NCBI GenBank assembly: GCA_049301335.1
Contig: JBAQKV010000026.1
Span: 1 to 11,649 of the forward strand
From: JANJWP01 sp049301335
GTDB taxonomy: Bacteria > Patescibacteriota > Gracilibacteria > BD1-5 > UBA2023
Length of the DNA stretch: 11,649 nucleotides
Direction: 5' to 3'
The stretch's first letter is position 1, and each line of letters opens with the position of its first letter. Below, in pieces: positions 1 to 7,476 of this stretch. The position numbers and the translations under genes were made by a program. The notes below the pieces were generated by a model that ran no database searches, was not told where the DNA came from, and worked only from the letters and a program-made list of their open reading frames with translations.

Positions 1-1
1 G

Positions 2-1129
2 GACGATCCTTCCGCGTACGTTCCTTTGCGGAAATATGCGGAATCCCGACCCGACGCTTCGTTCGCGTTCTATTTGTCGGTTCCGCAGGAACTTTTCGAA
101 CCGGTTACGGCCGGAATCGGTTCGGTCGGACTCCATAACGGAGATTCGAAAATCGCGTTTGAAAAACCGTTCTGATCCGATCTCGAATCCGCTACCGCCC
201 TCAATCGCGTGGTTTCGCGAACGTTCGCCGAGGACCAAATCTACCGCATCGACCACTACGTGGGCAAAGAGGCCGTCCAAAACGTGCTCGCGTTCCGTTT
301 CGCCAACTCGATCTTCGAACCGCTCTGGAATTACCGCTACGTCGACCATATCCAGATCACCGCGTCCGAATCTCTGGGCGTCGAATCGCGCGGAGGATAT
401 TACGACCGTTCGTGAGCGCTTCGCGACATGGTGCAGAACCACTTGTTCCAAGTGCTCGCCCTCGCGGTCATGGAACCTCCGCACGGCCTTTCGAGCGCGG
501 CCCTCCATGACGAAAAAGTTAAAGTCATCCGCTCTCTCCGATTGGGCAAACACCTCGATTCGCACGTGGTTTTCGGACAATACCGGGGATACCGGCAAGA
601 GACGGGAGTGCGTTCCGATTCGCGCACCGAAACCTACGCCGCGCTGAAGCTCGAAATGCACAACTGGCGGTTCAAGGACGTTCCCATCTACCTTCGCACG
701 GGTAAAGCGCTCGGTTCGAAGAACACCCGCGTCGTCGTCGAATTCAAACGCGTGCCGCCGGTCTTGTTCAACGAGGCCGCCGAAGCCGAACCGAACCGCA
801 TCATTTTCGAAATCTCCCCAAAAGAAGGCATCGCCGTAGGTTTCAACGTTAAGGACCAGAGCGGGCGTGACGTAGTGCGTCCGGTAAAATCCGAATTCTT
901 CCAAGACGACGAATCGCCGGAGGCGTACGTCCGCATTCTTTCGGATTTCCTCTCCGGAGACCGTACGCTCTTCACGAGGTGGGACATGATCGAGGAATCG
1001 TGGGCGCTCGTCGACGAGCTCGTCCATTGCAAAGACCGTTGCCCGATCATCCACGAATACGAACCCGGCACCGCGGGGCCGGTGGCCGCCGACGGACTCA
1101 TAGAAGCCGACGGCCGCCGTTGGCTGTAA
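2..1129 (+). CDS. zwf: Glucose-6-phosphate dehydrogenase, 5'-truncated by window edge, two UGA(Gly) codons
   Basis: This enzyme oxidises glucose 6-phosphate to 6-phosphogluconolactone with reduction of NAD(P)+, the first step of the oxidative pentose phosphate pathway in the cytoplasm. The reading frame is open from base 2 to the TAA at 1127-1129 if TGA is sense. About 375 residues are visible, so the N-terminal hundred or so of a ~480-residue family member, including the dinucleotide-binding GxxGDL motif, lie outside the window. Visible landmarks are EKPFG (glycine encoded by TGA 173-175), the active-site RIDHYVGKE stretch near 254-280, and YYDRSGALRDMVQNH, whose glycine is TGA 413-415. Both TGA codons fall on family-invariant glycines, while tryptophans use TGG. 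pgl follows after 49 bp on the same strand, probably as an operon. A standard-code annotation would show a broken pseudogene; the recoding makes it intact. Confidence 0.96.
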
Positions 1130-1178
1130 ATTTCGGAGTTTTTCCGTATCATGGGGAAAACTTTTGCCCGATTTCCGT

Positions 1179-1901
1179 ATGGACACGCTCTACGATACCG
1201 ATAGAAAATCGCTTGCCAAAGCTGCGTACGCAAGATTCCGCGACGCGTTCATGCGCCATTCCGAGTACAACGACAAGCGCGTCGTAGTGGGGTTTTCCGG
1301 CGGAACTTCGCTCTCCGATTTTTACGAGGTTTTCGTCGAAGAATTCGGGAAGATTCCGAAATTCGCGAGATCCAAGGCCAGGTTCTGACTCCTGGACGAA
1401 CGGAAAGTGCCTTCCGACCATCCGGACAGCAATTTCCGACTCCTTTCGGAAACGGTTTTCAAACCTCTGCTCAATCGCGGCGATATCGAGCCGTACCAGG
1501 TGCTCGAGGCTCCGAATTTCGATATGCCGAATCCCGCGCAGTGGTACTACGGCGACATGGGAAAACCGGACATCGGGCTTTTCGGGGTAGGGGAGGACGG
1601 ACATGTCGCCTCGCTCTTTCCCAAACACCCCGCCCAGGAAATTTACGGTTCGCGCTATGTGGAAGTCGAAGGTTCTCCCAAGCCTCCGTCCTCGAGAATC
1701 AGCGTTTCCCTCGATTTGGCGAAAGAGATTTCCGATCCGTTCGTCTTTTTTATCGGTGAAGCCAAGCAATCCGCCTATGAGCGGTTTCTCCGCGGCGACG
1801 AAAAACCGTGGGCGTTTCCGGTGATGGCGCTCGCGACCCCCGATGCCGTAATCGTGACCGATAGAAAAAAGCGCGAGACCGAAATCTTGCGCTTCTCGTA
1901 G
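1179..1901 (+). CDS. pgl: 6-Phosphogluconolactonase, one UGA(Gly) codon
   Basis: It hydrolyses 6-phosphogluconolactone to 6-phosphogluconate, the step between zwf and gnd. The predicted protein has 240 residues, normal for the family. Recognisable motifs are VVVGFSGGTSL near the N-terminus, LLDERKVP followed by DSNFRLL in the middle, and GVGEDGHVASLFP, which carries the conserved GxGxDGHxASLFP signature. Codon 70 is TGA (1386-1388), directly before LLDERKVP; it is read as glycine from the rest of the window, since this position alone would not decide the amino acid. I chose the ATG at 1179; an in-frame TTG at 1164 is an alternative. No Shine-Dalgarno sequence is visible. TATCAT at 1147-1152 could be a weak promoter of its own. 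It stops with TAG, 25 bp from the stop of the convergent gnd, and its last codons overlap gnd's probable terminator. Confidence 0.94.
1865..1894 (-). terminator. Probable Rho-independent terminator of gnd, lying inside the 3' end of pgl
   Basis: On the minus strand, downstream of the gnd stop, AAGCGC (1894-1889) pairs with GCGCTT (1874-1869). Two more pairs form beyond one mismatch, the loop is 8 nt, and the hairpin runs into a T tract (1870-1865). The same DNA encodes the last codons of pgl, so the signal is antisense within a coding region. The plus strand can form the stem too but lacks a following T run. Confidence 0.5.
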
Positions 1902-1926
1902 GGCTTCCGCTTTTTCTTCGCTCGCT

Positions 1927-3363
1927 TTAGGCTCCCCACTTCGAATGGAAGACGCCTTCACGGTCGGTACGTTCGTAGGTGTGGGCTCCGAAATGGTCGC
2001 GCAGTCCCTGGAGGAAATTCGCCGGAAGCGAAACGTCCGTGAGACTTTCGTAGTACGCGAGTCCCGCCGAAATAGCCGGAACCGGAACCCCTGCCGCGAT
2101 GGCCGTGCGGGTGACGTTTTTCCAATCTTCGCCCGACGTTTCCAAAGTTTCCCGCATATTCGGAATTTCGAAGAGGTGGGGGATTTTTTCATTTCTGCCT
2201 GCCGTATAGGCACTACGAAGGGCCGAGAGCACTTTTGCCCGGATAATGCATCCGCCCTGCCAGATGCGTGAGACTTCGGCGAGGTCGACGCCCCAGTTTT
2301 CTTCGGCGGAAGCCGTCGCGATGAGGTCGTACCCCTGGGCGTAGGCCGAGAGAATCGAGGCTTTCAATGCCTTTTCAAGCATCTTCTCGAAATCGGAGGC
2401 GTTCGCCTTCGGTTCGGTGGAAACTTTGGTGGAAGTCGAATTCGCGGACGCTTCCGAAAGTGCGAGGCGGAGACTTCTTTGGGAAGACACGTTTCTCGCG
2501 AATACGGCTTCGGCGATCGACGGAACCGCGACCCCGCGTTCGAGCGCGTCGACGACGGTCCATTTTCCCGTGCCTTTTTGTCCGGCGCGGTCGAGAACGT
2601 TGTCCACCAGGTTCGCGCCCGTGCCGAGGTCGTCTTTCGTCCGGAGTACCGCGACCGAGATGTCGAAAAGGTACGATCCCAAGTCTCCGGCGGCGTACCG
2701 TTCGAAAATATCGGCGATTTCCGAAGCGCTCTTCCCATAAGCTTTCCGCAGTACGTCGTAGGCTTCGGCCATAATCTGCATGACGGCGTATTCGATGCCG
2801 TTGTGGACCATTTTGACGAAGTGTCCCGAAGCGCCCGCACCCACGTAGGTGACGCATCCTCCTCCGTCGAAATCGCGCGCGGCGACGGCATCGAGAATCG
2901 GCTTCAGACGCGCATAGGCTTCGCGGTCGCCGCCCGGCATGAGGCTCGGTCAATTGAGCGCTCCTTCTTCTCATCCGGATACTCCGCATCCGAGAAACGC
3001 GAAACCGAGTTCGGAGAGGCGTTTTTCGCGCCGGACGGTATCGGGATAGTACGAGTTTCCGCAATCGACGACCGTGTCGCCTTTTTCAAGATGGGGGAGG
3101 AGTTCGTCCAAAACCGCGTCCACCGGAGCTCCGGCCTGTACCATGACGACGATCTTTCTCGGCCGTTCGAGGCGCGCTACAAACGCCGCCATCGACTCAG
3201 TTTCGCCTGAGAGTTCGTCGGAACCGAATTCCGCCACGAAGTCTTCGGTACGCTTGGGCGTACGGTTGTAAACGAGGGTCGAAAAACCCCGCGAGGCGAT
3301 ATTGCGCGCGAGGTTGGCGCCCATGACGGCGAGGCCGATGAGTCCGACGTTGGATTTTTCCAT
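1927..3363 (-). CDS. gnd: 6-Phosphogluconate dehydrogenase (decarboxylating), two UGA(Gly) codons
   Basis: It oxidatively decarboxylates 6-phosphogluconate to ribulose 5-phosphate, giving NADPH and CO2. The 478-residue product matches the long, E. coli-type family. The N-terminal Rossmann motif GLIGLAVMGANLARN is at residues 7-21. The substrate-binding loop reads GVSGGEEGALNGPSLMPGG (about 127-145); G131 and G138 in it are both TGA (2971-2973 and 2950-2952). The catalytic KMVHNGIEY stretch gives K184, H187, N188 and E191, and the all-helical C-terminal domain contains GTGKWT and GGCIIRA. These two glycines are among the most conserved in the family, so this gene is the strongest single proof of UGA = Gly here. 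The start is the ATG at 3363, with AACCGCC about 7-13 nt upstream and no Shine-Dalgarno. A possible promoter is TTGCGT (3417-3412), 16 bp spacer, TACTTT (3395-3390). It is convergent with zwf-pgl, so the pathway is split between two transcription units. Confidence 0.98.
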
Positions 3364-3430
3364 TGGATTGGCGGTTAGGAAATCGTATCAAAGTACGTTT
3401 TTTTTTCCATAACGCAAACCGCGGTTCCTA

Positions 3431-4870
3431 TTATTTTCTCCTCCACTCCTTGGGGAAAGAATTGGTCGCTTTCCCGTTTTTTACGCGTTCGAGCCCGAGA
3501 AATTTGTCCTGGTAGGCTATTTGCACGAGGTTCGCGAGATTCGACGGAGCCGCAGCGACCTCTCCCATTTTGGGAGCAAGGCCCGTCGTATCTCGCGAAT
3601 CCGCATCCAGTTCCGTTTCAAATCCGGAGAGATACCGATGGAGTTCTTTCTCGTCGCGCAAAACGAGCTTCGTGACGTTCTTCAAATCGCGGTTTTTACC
3701 GAGCGACCAGTTCGGTTCGAATTTGCCTTCTTCCAAACGCCCGACGCGTTCGCCGAATTTGAGGAAGTAGCAGGTTTCCGACAGTTCGCGGACGCCGTCG
3801 ACCTTACGTACGGCGAGGACGTCGTTGCGGTAGCGGTAGAGGTCGTGGGCGGATTCGTCGAAATCTTCGGTACCCAGTTCGCGGAGCGCTTCGCGGATGC
3901 GGTCGGCGTCCCGGTCGGACGTGCGGACGAGTTCGGAATTGGGCGATACGCGGAAATCCTTCCCGTTATCCGGCGTGGGCGCGGTCTTTTTCAATTTCGC
4001 TACGAAAAATCCGCCGGCACCCTCTGCGTGTGGCCAAAACTTCTTCTGGAAAACGATTTCGAACGTTCCCGGAAGCGCGTTCATGGCGCCTTCGAGCACG
4101 CCTTCGTTCTCGAAACGGTTGAGCGTACACGTGGAATAGAGCATTTCGCCACCGGTTTTCAAAGCGACGAGTCCCGCGACGAGGAGTTTTTCCTGAAGGC
4201 GGGCGATGGTTTTGACGTTCTTGAGGTTCCAGTATTTGAGCGATTCTTCAGCCTTGAAGCCGATGCCTTCGCCCGAACACGGAGCGTCGAGGAGGATGCG
4301 GTCGAAGGTTTCCGGAAGCGCTCCGTAAAGGACCCCGTTCATATTGGTTACTCCGGTGCGGTCGGAAGTTCCCATCCGCTCGACGTTTTCCATGAGCGAA
4401 GAGAGGCGTTCTTTGGCGAACTCGTTGGCGACCACGAAAGAATTCGGGAAATGTTCGACGAGTTGGGTGGTTTTTCCTCCCGGCGAAGACGCCATGTCGA
4501 GGATGAGGAACGGTTCGTCCCATTTGCGGTACGGCCCCTTTCCGCCCTCGGCCAAATGCCAGACGCTCATCGACGCCGAGAGCTCTTGGATGTAGAAATC
4601 GCCCATGAGGTGTTCGAGCGTGCTTCCGAGCGCGGTTGCGGTATTTTCGCGGTCGACCCGGAACGCCACGGCATTTTCGGTAGGGGATAGGGTCCACCCT
4701 TGCGCGGTCTTCGCTTCTTTGAAAACCGTCGGATCGACGCGTTCCGAATTTACGCGGAGGGTCTTCTTGAGCGGGCGGAGGAGCGACTTTTGGAATGCCG
4801 AAAATTCCTCGGCCTTACCTTGGAAAAATTCGTTTTCGAAATATTCGAGGAACGCTTTGGAAATTGACAT
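3431..4870 (-). CDS. RsmF/NOL1-NOP2-Sun family rRNA (cytosine-C5) methyltransferase
   Basis: The product is a SAM-dependent RNA m5C methyltransferase, probably acting on 16S rRNA. From ATG 4870 it has 479 residues, about the size of E. coli RsmF. The order is an N-terminal domain, then motif I LDMASSPGGKT (about 124-134) for SAM binding, LLDAPCSGEG with C198 (product-release cysteine), and LYSTCTLNRFENE with C248 (catalytic nucleophile). A C-terminal RsmF-like domain ends in a GLERVKNGKATNSFPKEWRR-type segment. Motif I has Ser where DMCAAPGGKT enzymes often have Cys/Ala. An upstream in-frame start at 4924 was rejected because it would lie across the promoter. ACCGCCA immediately precedes the ATG and there is no Shine-Dalgarno. 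No in-frame TGA occurs, and the stop is TAA. The exact target cytosine (C1407 as in E. coli RsmF, or another) cannot be decided here. Confidence 0.9.
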   Translation of the reverse strand: MSISKAFLEYFENEFFQGKAEEFSAFQKSLLRPLKKTLRVNSERVDPTVFKEAKTAQGWTLSPTENAVAFRVDRENTATALGSTLEHLMGDFYIQELSASMSVWHLAEGGKGPYRKWDEPFLILDMASSPGGKTTQLVEHFPNSFVVANEFAKERLSSLMENVERMGTSDRTGVTNMNGVLYGALPETFDRILLDAPCSGEGIGFKAEESLKYWNLKNVKTIARLQEKLLVAGLVALKTGGEMLYSTCTLNRFENEGVLEGAMNALPGTFEIVFQKKFWPHAEGAGGFFVAKLKKTAPTPDNGKDFRVSPNSELVRTSDRDADRIREALRELGTEDFDESAHDLYRYRNDVLAVRKVDGVRELSETCYFLKFGERVGRLEEGKFEPNWSLGKNRDLKNVTKLVLRDEKELHRYLSGFETELDADSRDTTGLAPKMGEVAAAPSNLANLVQIAYQDKFLGLERVKNGKATNSFPKEWRRK

Positions 4871-4896
4871 TGGCGGTTTTAATTTCAACGATGCCG

Positions 4897-4924
4897 AATA
4901 TACTCGACGCGTTATCCTTTTCAA
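4897..4924 (-). promoter_or_regulatory. Promoter for the RsmF-like methyltransferase
   Basis: On the minus strand TTGAAA (4924-4919) is followed after 16 bp by TATATT (4902-4897), a good sigma70-type pair. It predicts a start near 4890 and a leader of about 20 nt before the ATG at 4870. On the plus strand the same AT-rich patch gives TATACT (4899-4904), and TATCCT lies at 4913-4918. Either could be the -10 of the divergent TerC-family gene, though I see no convincing -35 for it. Confidence 0.55.
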
Positions 4925-4929
4925 CCGCT

Positions 4930-5874
4930 ATGGACGCCTTCTTCAAAGAATTTCTCCATTCGCTCGCCGAATTGAACTCGACCGCGGGCTTGCTCGCTCT
5001 CGCGAACATCATCTTCATCGACGTCGTAATGTCGGGAGACAACGCCATTCTCATCGGCATGGCGACCAATAAGCTGAAGGGAAAAGAGCGGAAAACCGCC
5101 ATCCTTACCGGCATCATGCTCGCTACGCTCCTCCGCTTGGTTTTCGCTTCCATGGCCGTATACCTCATGGGCATCGTGGGCCTTAAGCTCGCCGGCGGGT
5201 TCCTCCTTCTCTACGTCGTTTGGAAGTTCTACAAGGAGCTCCGCGGAAGTTCCGAAGGGCACGGCGCCGAAATCGCCGCGGCTTCCGGCCTCATGGCCGC
5301 CATCGGAACCATCGTCATCGCCGACGTCTCGATGAGTCTCGACAACGTTCTCGCCGTATCCGGCGCCGCGCACGGCAACATGGCGGGGCTCGTCATCGGT
5401 CTCATCGTATCGATCGTCCTCATGGCGTTCGCTTCGAGCGCGATTGCCAAAATGCTCGACAAATACCCGCAAATCCAGTGGGTCGGACTCATCGTCATCC
5501 TCTTCGTCTCGGTGGAAATGCTCCTCCAGGGGTCGAACGAACTCGAAAACAAGGTCGTCCACGTCAACCTTCTGCCGTTCGTCGCCCTCGTGGTCGGCAG
5601 CGCGTTCCTCGTTCTCCAGCAGAAATTCCTCAAGCCGGTGAGCCGTGAAAAGATGAAAACCTGGATTTCCGACCGTTTCGCCTCGGTGCTGGTAGTGAAC
5701 TTCGCGCTCCTCATCGTCCTCGCGCACTTCGGCGACGTCGTTACCGGATACCTCCAGAAACACGAAGTCCTTCTCTGGAGCGTCTCGTTCGCCTTGTTCC
5801 TCGCGATTCTCGAAGTCGTTTCGGTCCTTAAGGCTCCTGAAAAGAAAAAAGGGTTCCGGATCTTTGGGAAGTAA
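4930..5874 (+). CDS. TerC family integral membrane protein
   Basis: This is a polytopic membrane protein of the TerC family, whose members are implicated in tellurium resistance and, in several bacteria, manganese export or metallation of exported proteins. The 314-residue product has the two family signatures with paired acidic residues inside hydrophobic helices: IDVVMSGDNAI (D31, D37, N38) and IADVSMSLDNVLA (D132, D138, N139). About seven to nine hydrophobic segments are visible, and the C-terminus is basic (PEKKKGFRIFGK). I chose ATG 4930, just before MDAFFKEFLH; an in-frame ATG at 4891 is possible but overlaps the -10 patch. CCGCT directly precedes the start. It is divergent from the methyltransferase gene and followed 8 bp after its TAA by a strong terminator. 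The transported ion cannot be told from sequence. Confidence 0.93.
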   Translation: MDAFFKEFLHSLAELNSTAGLLALANIIFIDVVMSGDNAILIGMATNKLKGKERKTAILTGIMLATLLRLVFASMAVYLMGIVGLKLAGGFLLLYVVWKFYKELRGSSEGHGAEIAAASGLMAAIGTIVIADVSMSLDNVLAVSGAAHGNMAGLVIGLIVSIVLMAFASSAIAKMLDKYPQIQWVGLIVILFVSVEMLLQGSNELENKVVHVNLLPFVALVVGSAFLVLQQKFLKPVSREKMKTWISDRFASVLVVNFALLIVLAHFGDVVTGYLQKHEVLLWSVSFALFLAILEVVSVLKAPEKKKGFRIFGK

Positions 5875-5882
5875 GTGAAACG

Positions 5883-5915
5883 AAAAAAGATTCCGGATAT
5901 CCGGAATCTTTTTTT
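5883..5915. terminator. Bidirectional Rho-independent terminator between terC-family gene and smpB
   Basis: A perfect 20-base palindrome (5889-5908, GATTCCGG/CCGGAATC arms around ATAT) is flanked by six A on the left (5883-5888) and seven T on the right (5909-5915). It works as hairpin plus U tract in both directions. It lies 8 bp after the TerC-family stop and 8 bp after the smpB stop (TAG 5926-5924, minus strand), so it serves both convergent genes. Confidence 0.93.
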
Positions 5916-5923
5916 ATGGAAAG

Positions 5924-6409
5924 CTATCCCCTTTCGCTAATGGAACGCTGAGCGTCGCGGTCGAGGTCGCGCTCGCGGAGGACTTGTTTTTTGTCGTGTT
6001 CTTTGCGACCCTTGACGAGGGCGACTTTCAGCTTGAGCAGGCTTCCTTTGAAATAGACTTCGGTGGCGATGAGCGTGACGCCTTTTTCCTTTACCTTCCC
6101 GGAAAGCCGGTCGATGTCCTTGCGCTTGAGGAAAACTTCGCGTTCGCGGGTGGGATCGAGGGCGTGTTTGAGATTGGGCGCGTGCGAATACGGGGAGACG
6201 CGCATTCCCACGATGGTGGGGCGGCCGGAAGCGAGCACGACGTAGCTTCCCTTGAGATTGCAGCCGCCTTCGCGGATGCTTTTCACTTCGGCGCCCAAAA
6301 GTCCGATTCCCGCCTCCAAAGTCTCGAGCACGTCGAAATCGAAGAGCGCCTTTTTATTCACGTGGACGCTCTCGATTTTCGGGGTTTTCTTGGAAGGAGT
6401 GTTGGACAT
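5924..6409 (-). CDS. smpB: SsrA-binding protein SmpB (trans-translation)
   Basis: SmpB binds tmRNA and delivers it to ribosomes stalled at the 3' end of nonstop mRNA, tagging the nascent chain for degradation. The 161-residue product is full length: VNKKALFDFDVLETLEAGI near the start, GAEVKSIREGGCNLKGSY, the conserved VSPYSHAPN, R.REVFLKRKDI, a FKGSLLKLKVALVKGRKEHDKK beta-barrel end, and a basic C-terminal tail (RERDLDRDAQRS) that normally inserts in the mRNA channel. The start is ATG 6409, with a short leader of roughly 15 nt and no Shine-Dalgarno. It ends with TAG before the shared terminator. The neighbouring divergent gene appears to make a nonstop transcript, a substrate for this protein. 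Confidence 0.97.
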   Translation of the reverse strand: MSNTPSKKTPKIESVHVNKKALFDFDVLETLEAGIGLLGAEVKSIREGGCNLKGSYVVLASGRPTIVGMRVSPYSHAPNLKHALDPTREREVFLKRKDIDRLSGKVKEKGVTLIATEVYFKGSLLKLKVALVKGRKEHDKKQVLRERDLDRDAQRSISERG

Positions 6410-6458
6410 TTGACTTATTTACTGCGGAAGATACTATCCACCGGCGGCATTAATGCAA
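6410..6458. promoter_or_regulatory. Overlapping divergent promoters for smpB (-) and the small membrane protein (+)
   Basis: On the plus strand TTGACT (6410-6415), a 16-bp spacer and TACTAT (6432-6437) predict a start near 6444. On the minus strand TTGCAT (6458-6453), a 16-bp spacer and TAGTAT (6436-6431) predict a start near 6424. The two -10 boxes occupy almost the same bases, so polymerase can hardly occupy both promoters together. The plus -35 abuts the smpB start codon. Confidence 0.6.
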
Positions 6459-6476
6459 AGAAAGGGGGATTCCGCA

Positions 6477-6893
6477 ATGAAAATCCGTTTGAAACCGCAG
6501 TTGCGTCCGTTCTTCGGGAAACTTACGACCATCGGGTTCGTGTTGGTCTTACTGGCCTTGCTCGTGGTCTCGTTGCCCATTTGGCTCTTCGTCGCGAGAA
6601 TCGTACTGGTTTTCGCGCTCGGGCTCATCCTGGGTTTCACGTTTTTAGGGGGTATCTTCGCTTTCGCCGTTACGGCTATCGCGGCATGGGTCGCCTGGTT
6701 CTGCTATTCGCTCATTCGTGACGTTTGGGCGGAATTCAGTCTTCACCGTACTGCCCGCAAGGCATCCGCCGGCCCTTGAGGGGCCGGTTTTTTTCGTGCC
6801 TATTTTCCGAAATTGCGCTTCGCCGACTTCAAGCTGGAAACCGCGCGGTCGAATTCGTCGCGGTTGAAATCCGGCCAGAGGAGGTCGGAATAG
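6477..6893 (+). CDS. Small hydrophobic membrane protein, unknown function; ORF passes through its own terminator if UGA = Gly
   Basis: I do not recognise this gene. The first 100 codons encode a basic N-terminus (MKIRLKPQLRP) and two or three hydrophobic helices (about residues 16-40 and 42-77), then a short charged tail ending in KASAGP. Codon 101 is TGA (6777-6779). With UGA as glycine the frame stays open to a TAG at 6891-6893 (138 residues), but the extra 37 codons cross a strong terminator and run antisense into uppS, so they are unlikely to be conserved. No TAA or TAG occurs in any frame between about 6700 and the terminator T run. It has the only clear Shine-Dalgarno-like sequence in the window (AAGGGGG, 8 nt before ATG 6477), plus CCGCA next to the ATG and a good promoter. 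A conventional reading would place the stop at 6779. The coding call is fairly safe; the 3' end is open. Confidence 0.7.
6769..6794 (+). terminator. Rho-independent terminator of the small membrane protein gene, with the TGA in its loop
   Basis: CCGGCCC (6769-6775) pairs perfectly with GGGCCGG (6781-6787) around a 5-nt loop TTGAG, followed by seven T (6788-6794). The frame's TGA codon sits in the loop. On the minus strand the hairpin has no following T run, so it does not serve uppS. Confidence 0.92.
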
Positions 6894-7474
6894 AAGTATT
6901 CCGAATATTCGGCCTGGTAGAGGTAGAATCCCGAATGGCGGATGTCTCCTCCGGTGCGGATGATGAGGTCAGGGGCTGGGAGGTCGCCGGTATCGGTGTA
7001 CGCGGCGAACTCCTTTTCGTCGAGCGTTTCGGGATCCACGCCTTCGGCGAGGGCTCGCTTCGCGGCGCGCACGATTTCGTCCTGTCCGCCGTAGCCCACC
7101 GCGAGCACGAGCGTGAGTTTTTGGTGTGAAGCGGTTTCGTCTTCTACGGCGTCGAGGGTTTCCACGACGTTTTGCGGAAGGATGGAACGGTTGCCGATCC
7201 ATCGGAATTTCGCGTTTTCCTTCATGAGGCGCTTACGGAGCCTTTCCACGCGCTCCAAAAGGAGCTTGTAGAGATAGGTGAGCTCTTCTTCGCCGCGTTC
7301 CTCGACGTTCTTCTTAGCGAGCGCCCAAAAGCTCACGACCTCGATGCCGTCTTCCAGGCAGTAGTCGATGACTTCTTCCATGACGTCGGCGCCCTTGGTG
7401 TGGCCGAGTAGGGTCGCGAAAGCGTGGCGCTTCGCCCAACGGCGGTTGCCGTCCATGATGAATCCGAGGTGCAT
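6800..7474 (-). CDS. uppS: Undecaprenyl (polyprenyl) diphosphate synthase
   Basis: This cis-prenyltransferase condenses isopentenyl diphosphate units onto farnesyl diphosphate to make the C55 lipid carrier for peptidoglycan and glycan export. The 224-residue product begins MHLGFIMDGNRRWA, with the catalytic Asp at residue 8. It has a GH.KG motif (LGHTKGADVMEEVIDYC), VSFWALAKKN, VGYGGQDEIVRA, and the diphosphate/Mg2+-binding end RTGGDIRHSGFYLYQ...YSEYFYSDLLWPDF. It is somewhat shorter than the ~250-residue E. coli enzyme, mostly at the N-terminus. The start ATG 7474 lies 2 nt after the ruvX TAG, so it is the last gene of the rplI-ruvX-uppS operon and is probably translationally coupled. No Shine-Dalgarno and no in-frame TGA are present. 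I see no terminator of its own. Confidence 0.96.
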   Translation of the reverse strand: MHLGFIMDGNRRWAKRHAFATLLGHTKGADVMEEVIDYCLEDGIEVVSFWALAKKNVEERGEEELTYLYKLLLERVERLRKRLMKENAKFRWIGNRSILPQNVVETLDAVEDETASHQKLTLVLAVGYGGQDEIVRAAKRALAEGVDPETLDEKEFAAYTDTGDLPAPDLIIRTGGDIRHSGFYLYQAEYSEYFYSDLLWPDFNRDEFDRAVSSLKSAKRNFGK

Positions 7475-7476
7475 GC

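Noticed and set aside
3521..4690. 389-codon plus-strand frame antisense to the RsmF-like gene
   Set aside because: No recognisable domain, and it lies wholly under a well-supported methyltransferase with all catalytic motifs.
4871..4924. Upstream start at 4924 extending the methyltransferase by 18 residues
   Set aside because: It would cover the -10 box and most of the divergent promoter region. The ATG at 4870 gives the usual family length.
4921..5763. 280-codon minus-strand frame antisense to the TerC-family gene
   Set aside because: Highly charged Glu/Asp/Arg/His composition is the mirror of hydrophobic helix codons; the plus-strand TerC signatures are decisive.
6777..6893. Treating the 37-codon extension of the small membrane protein as a real domain
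   Set aside because: It lies beyond a strong terminator and is antisense to uppS, so it is probably not transcribed; the coordinates are given only to follow the genetic code.
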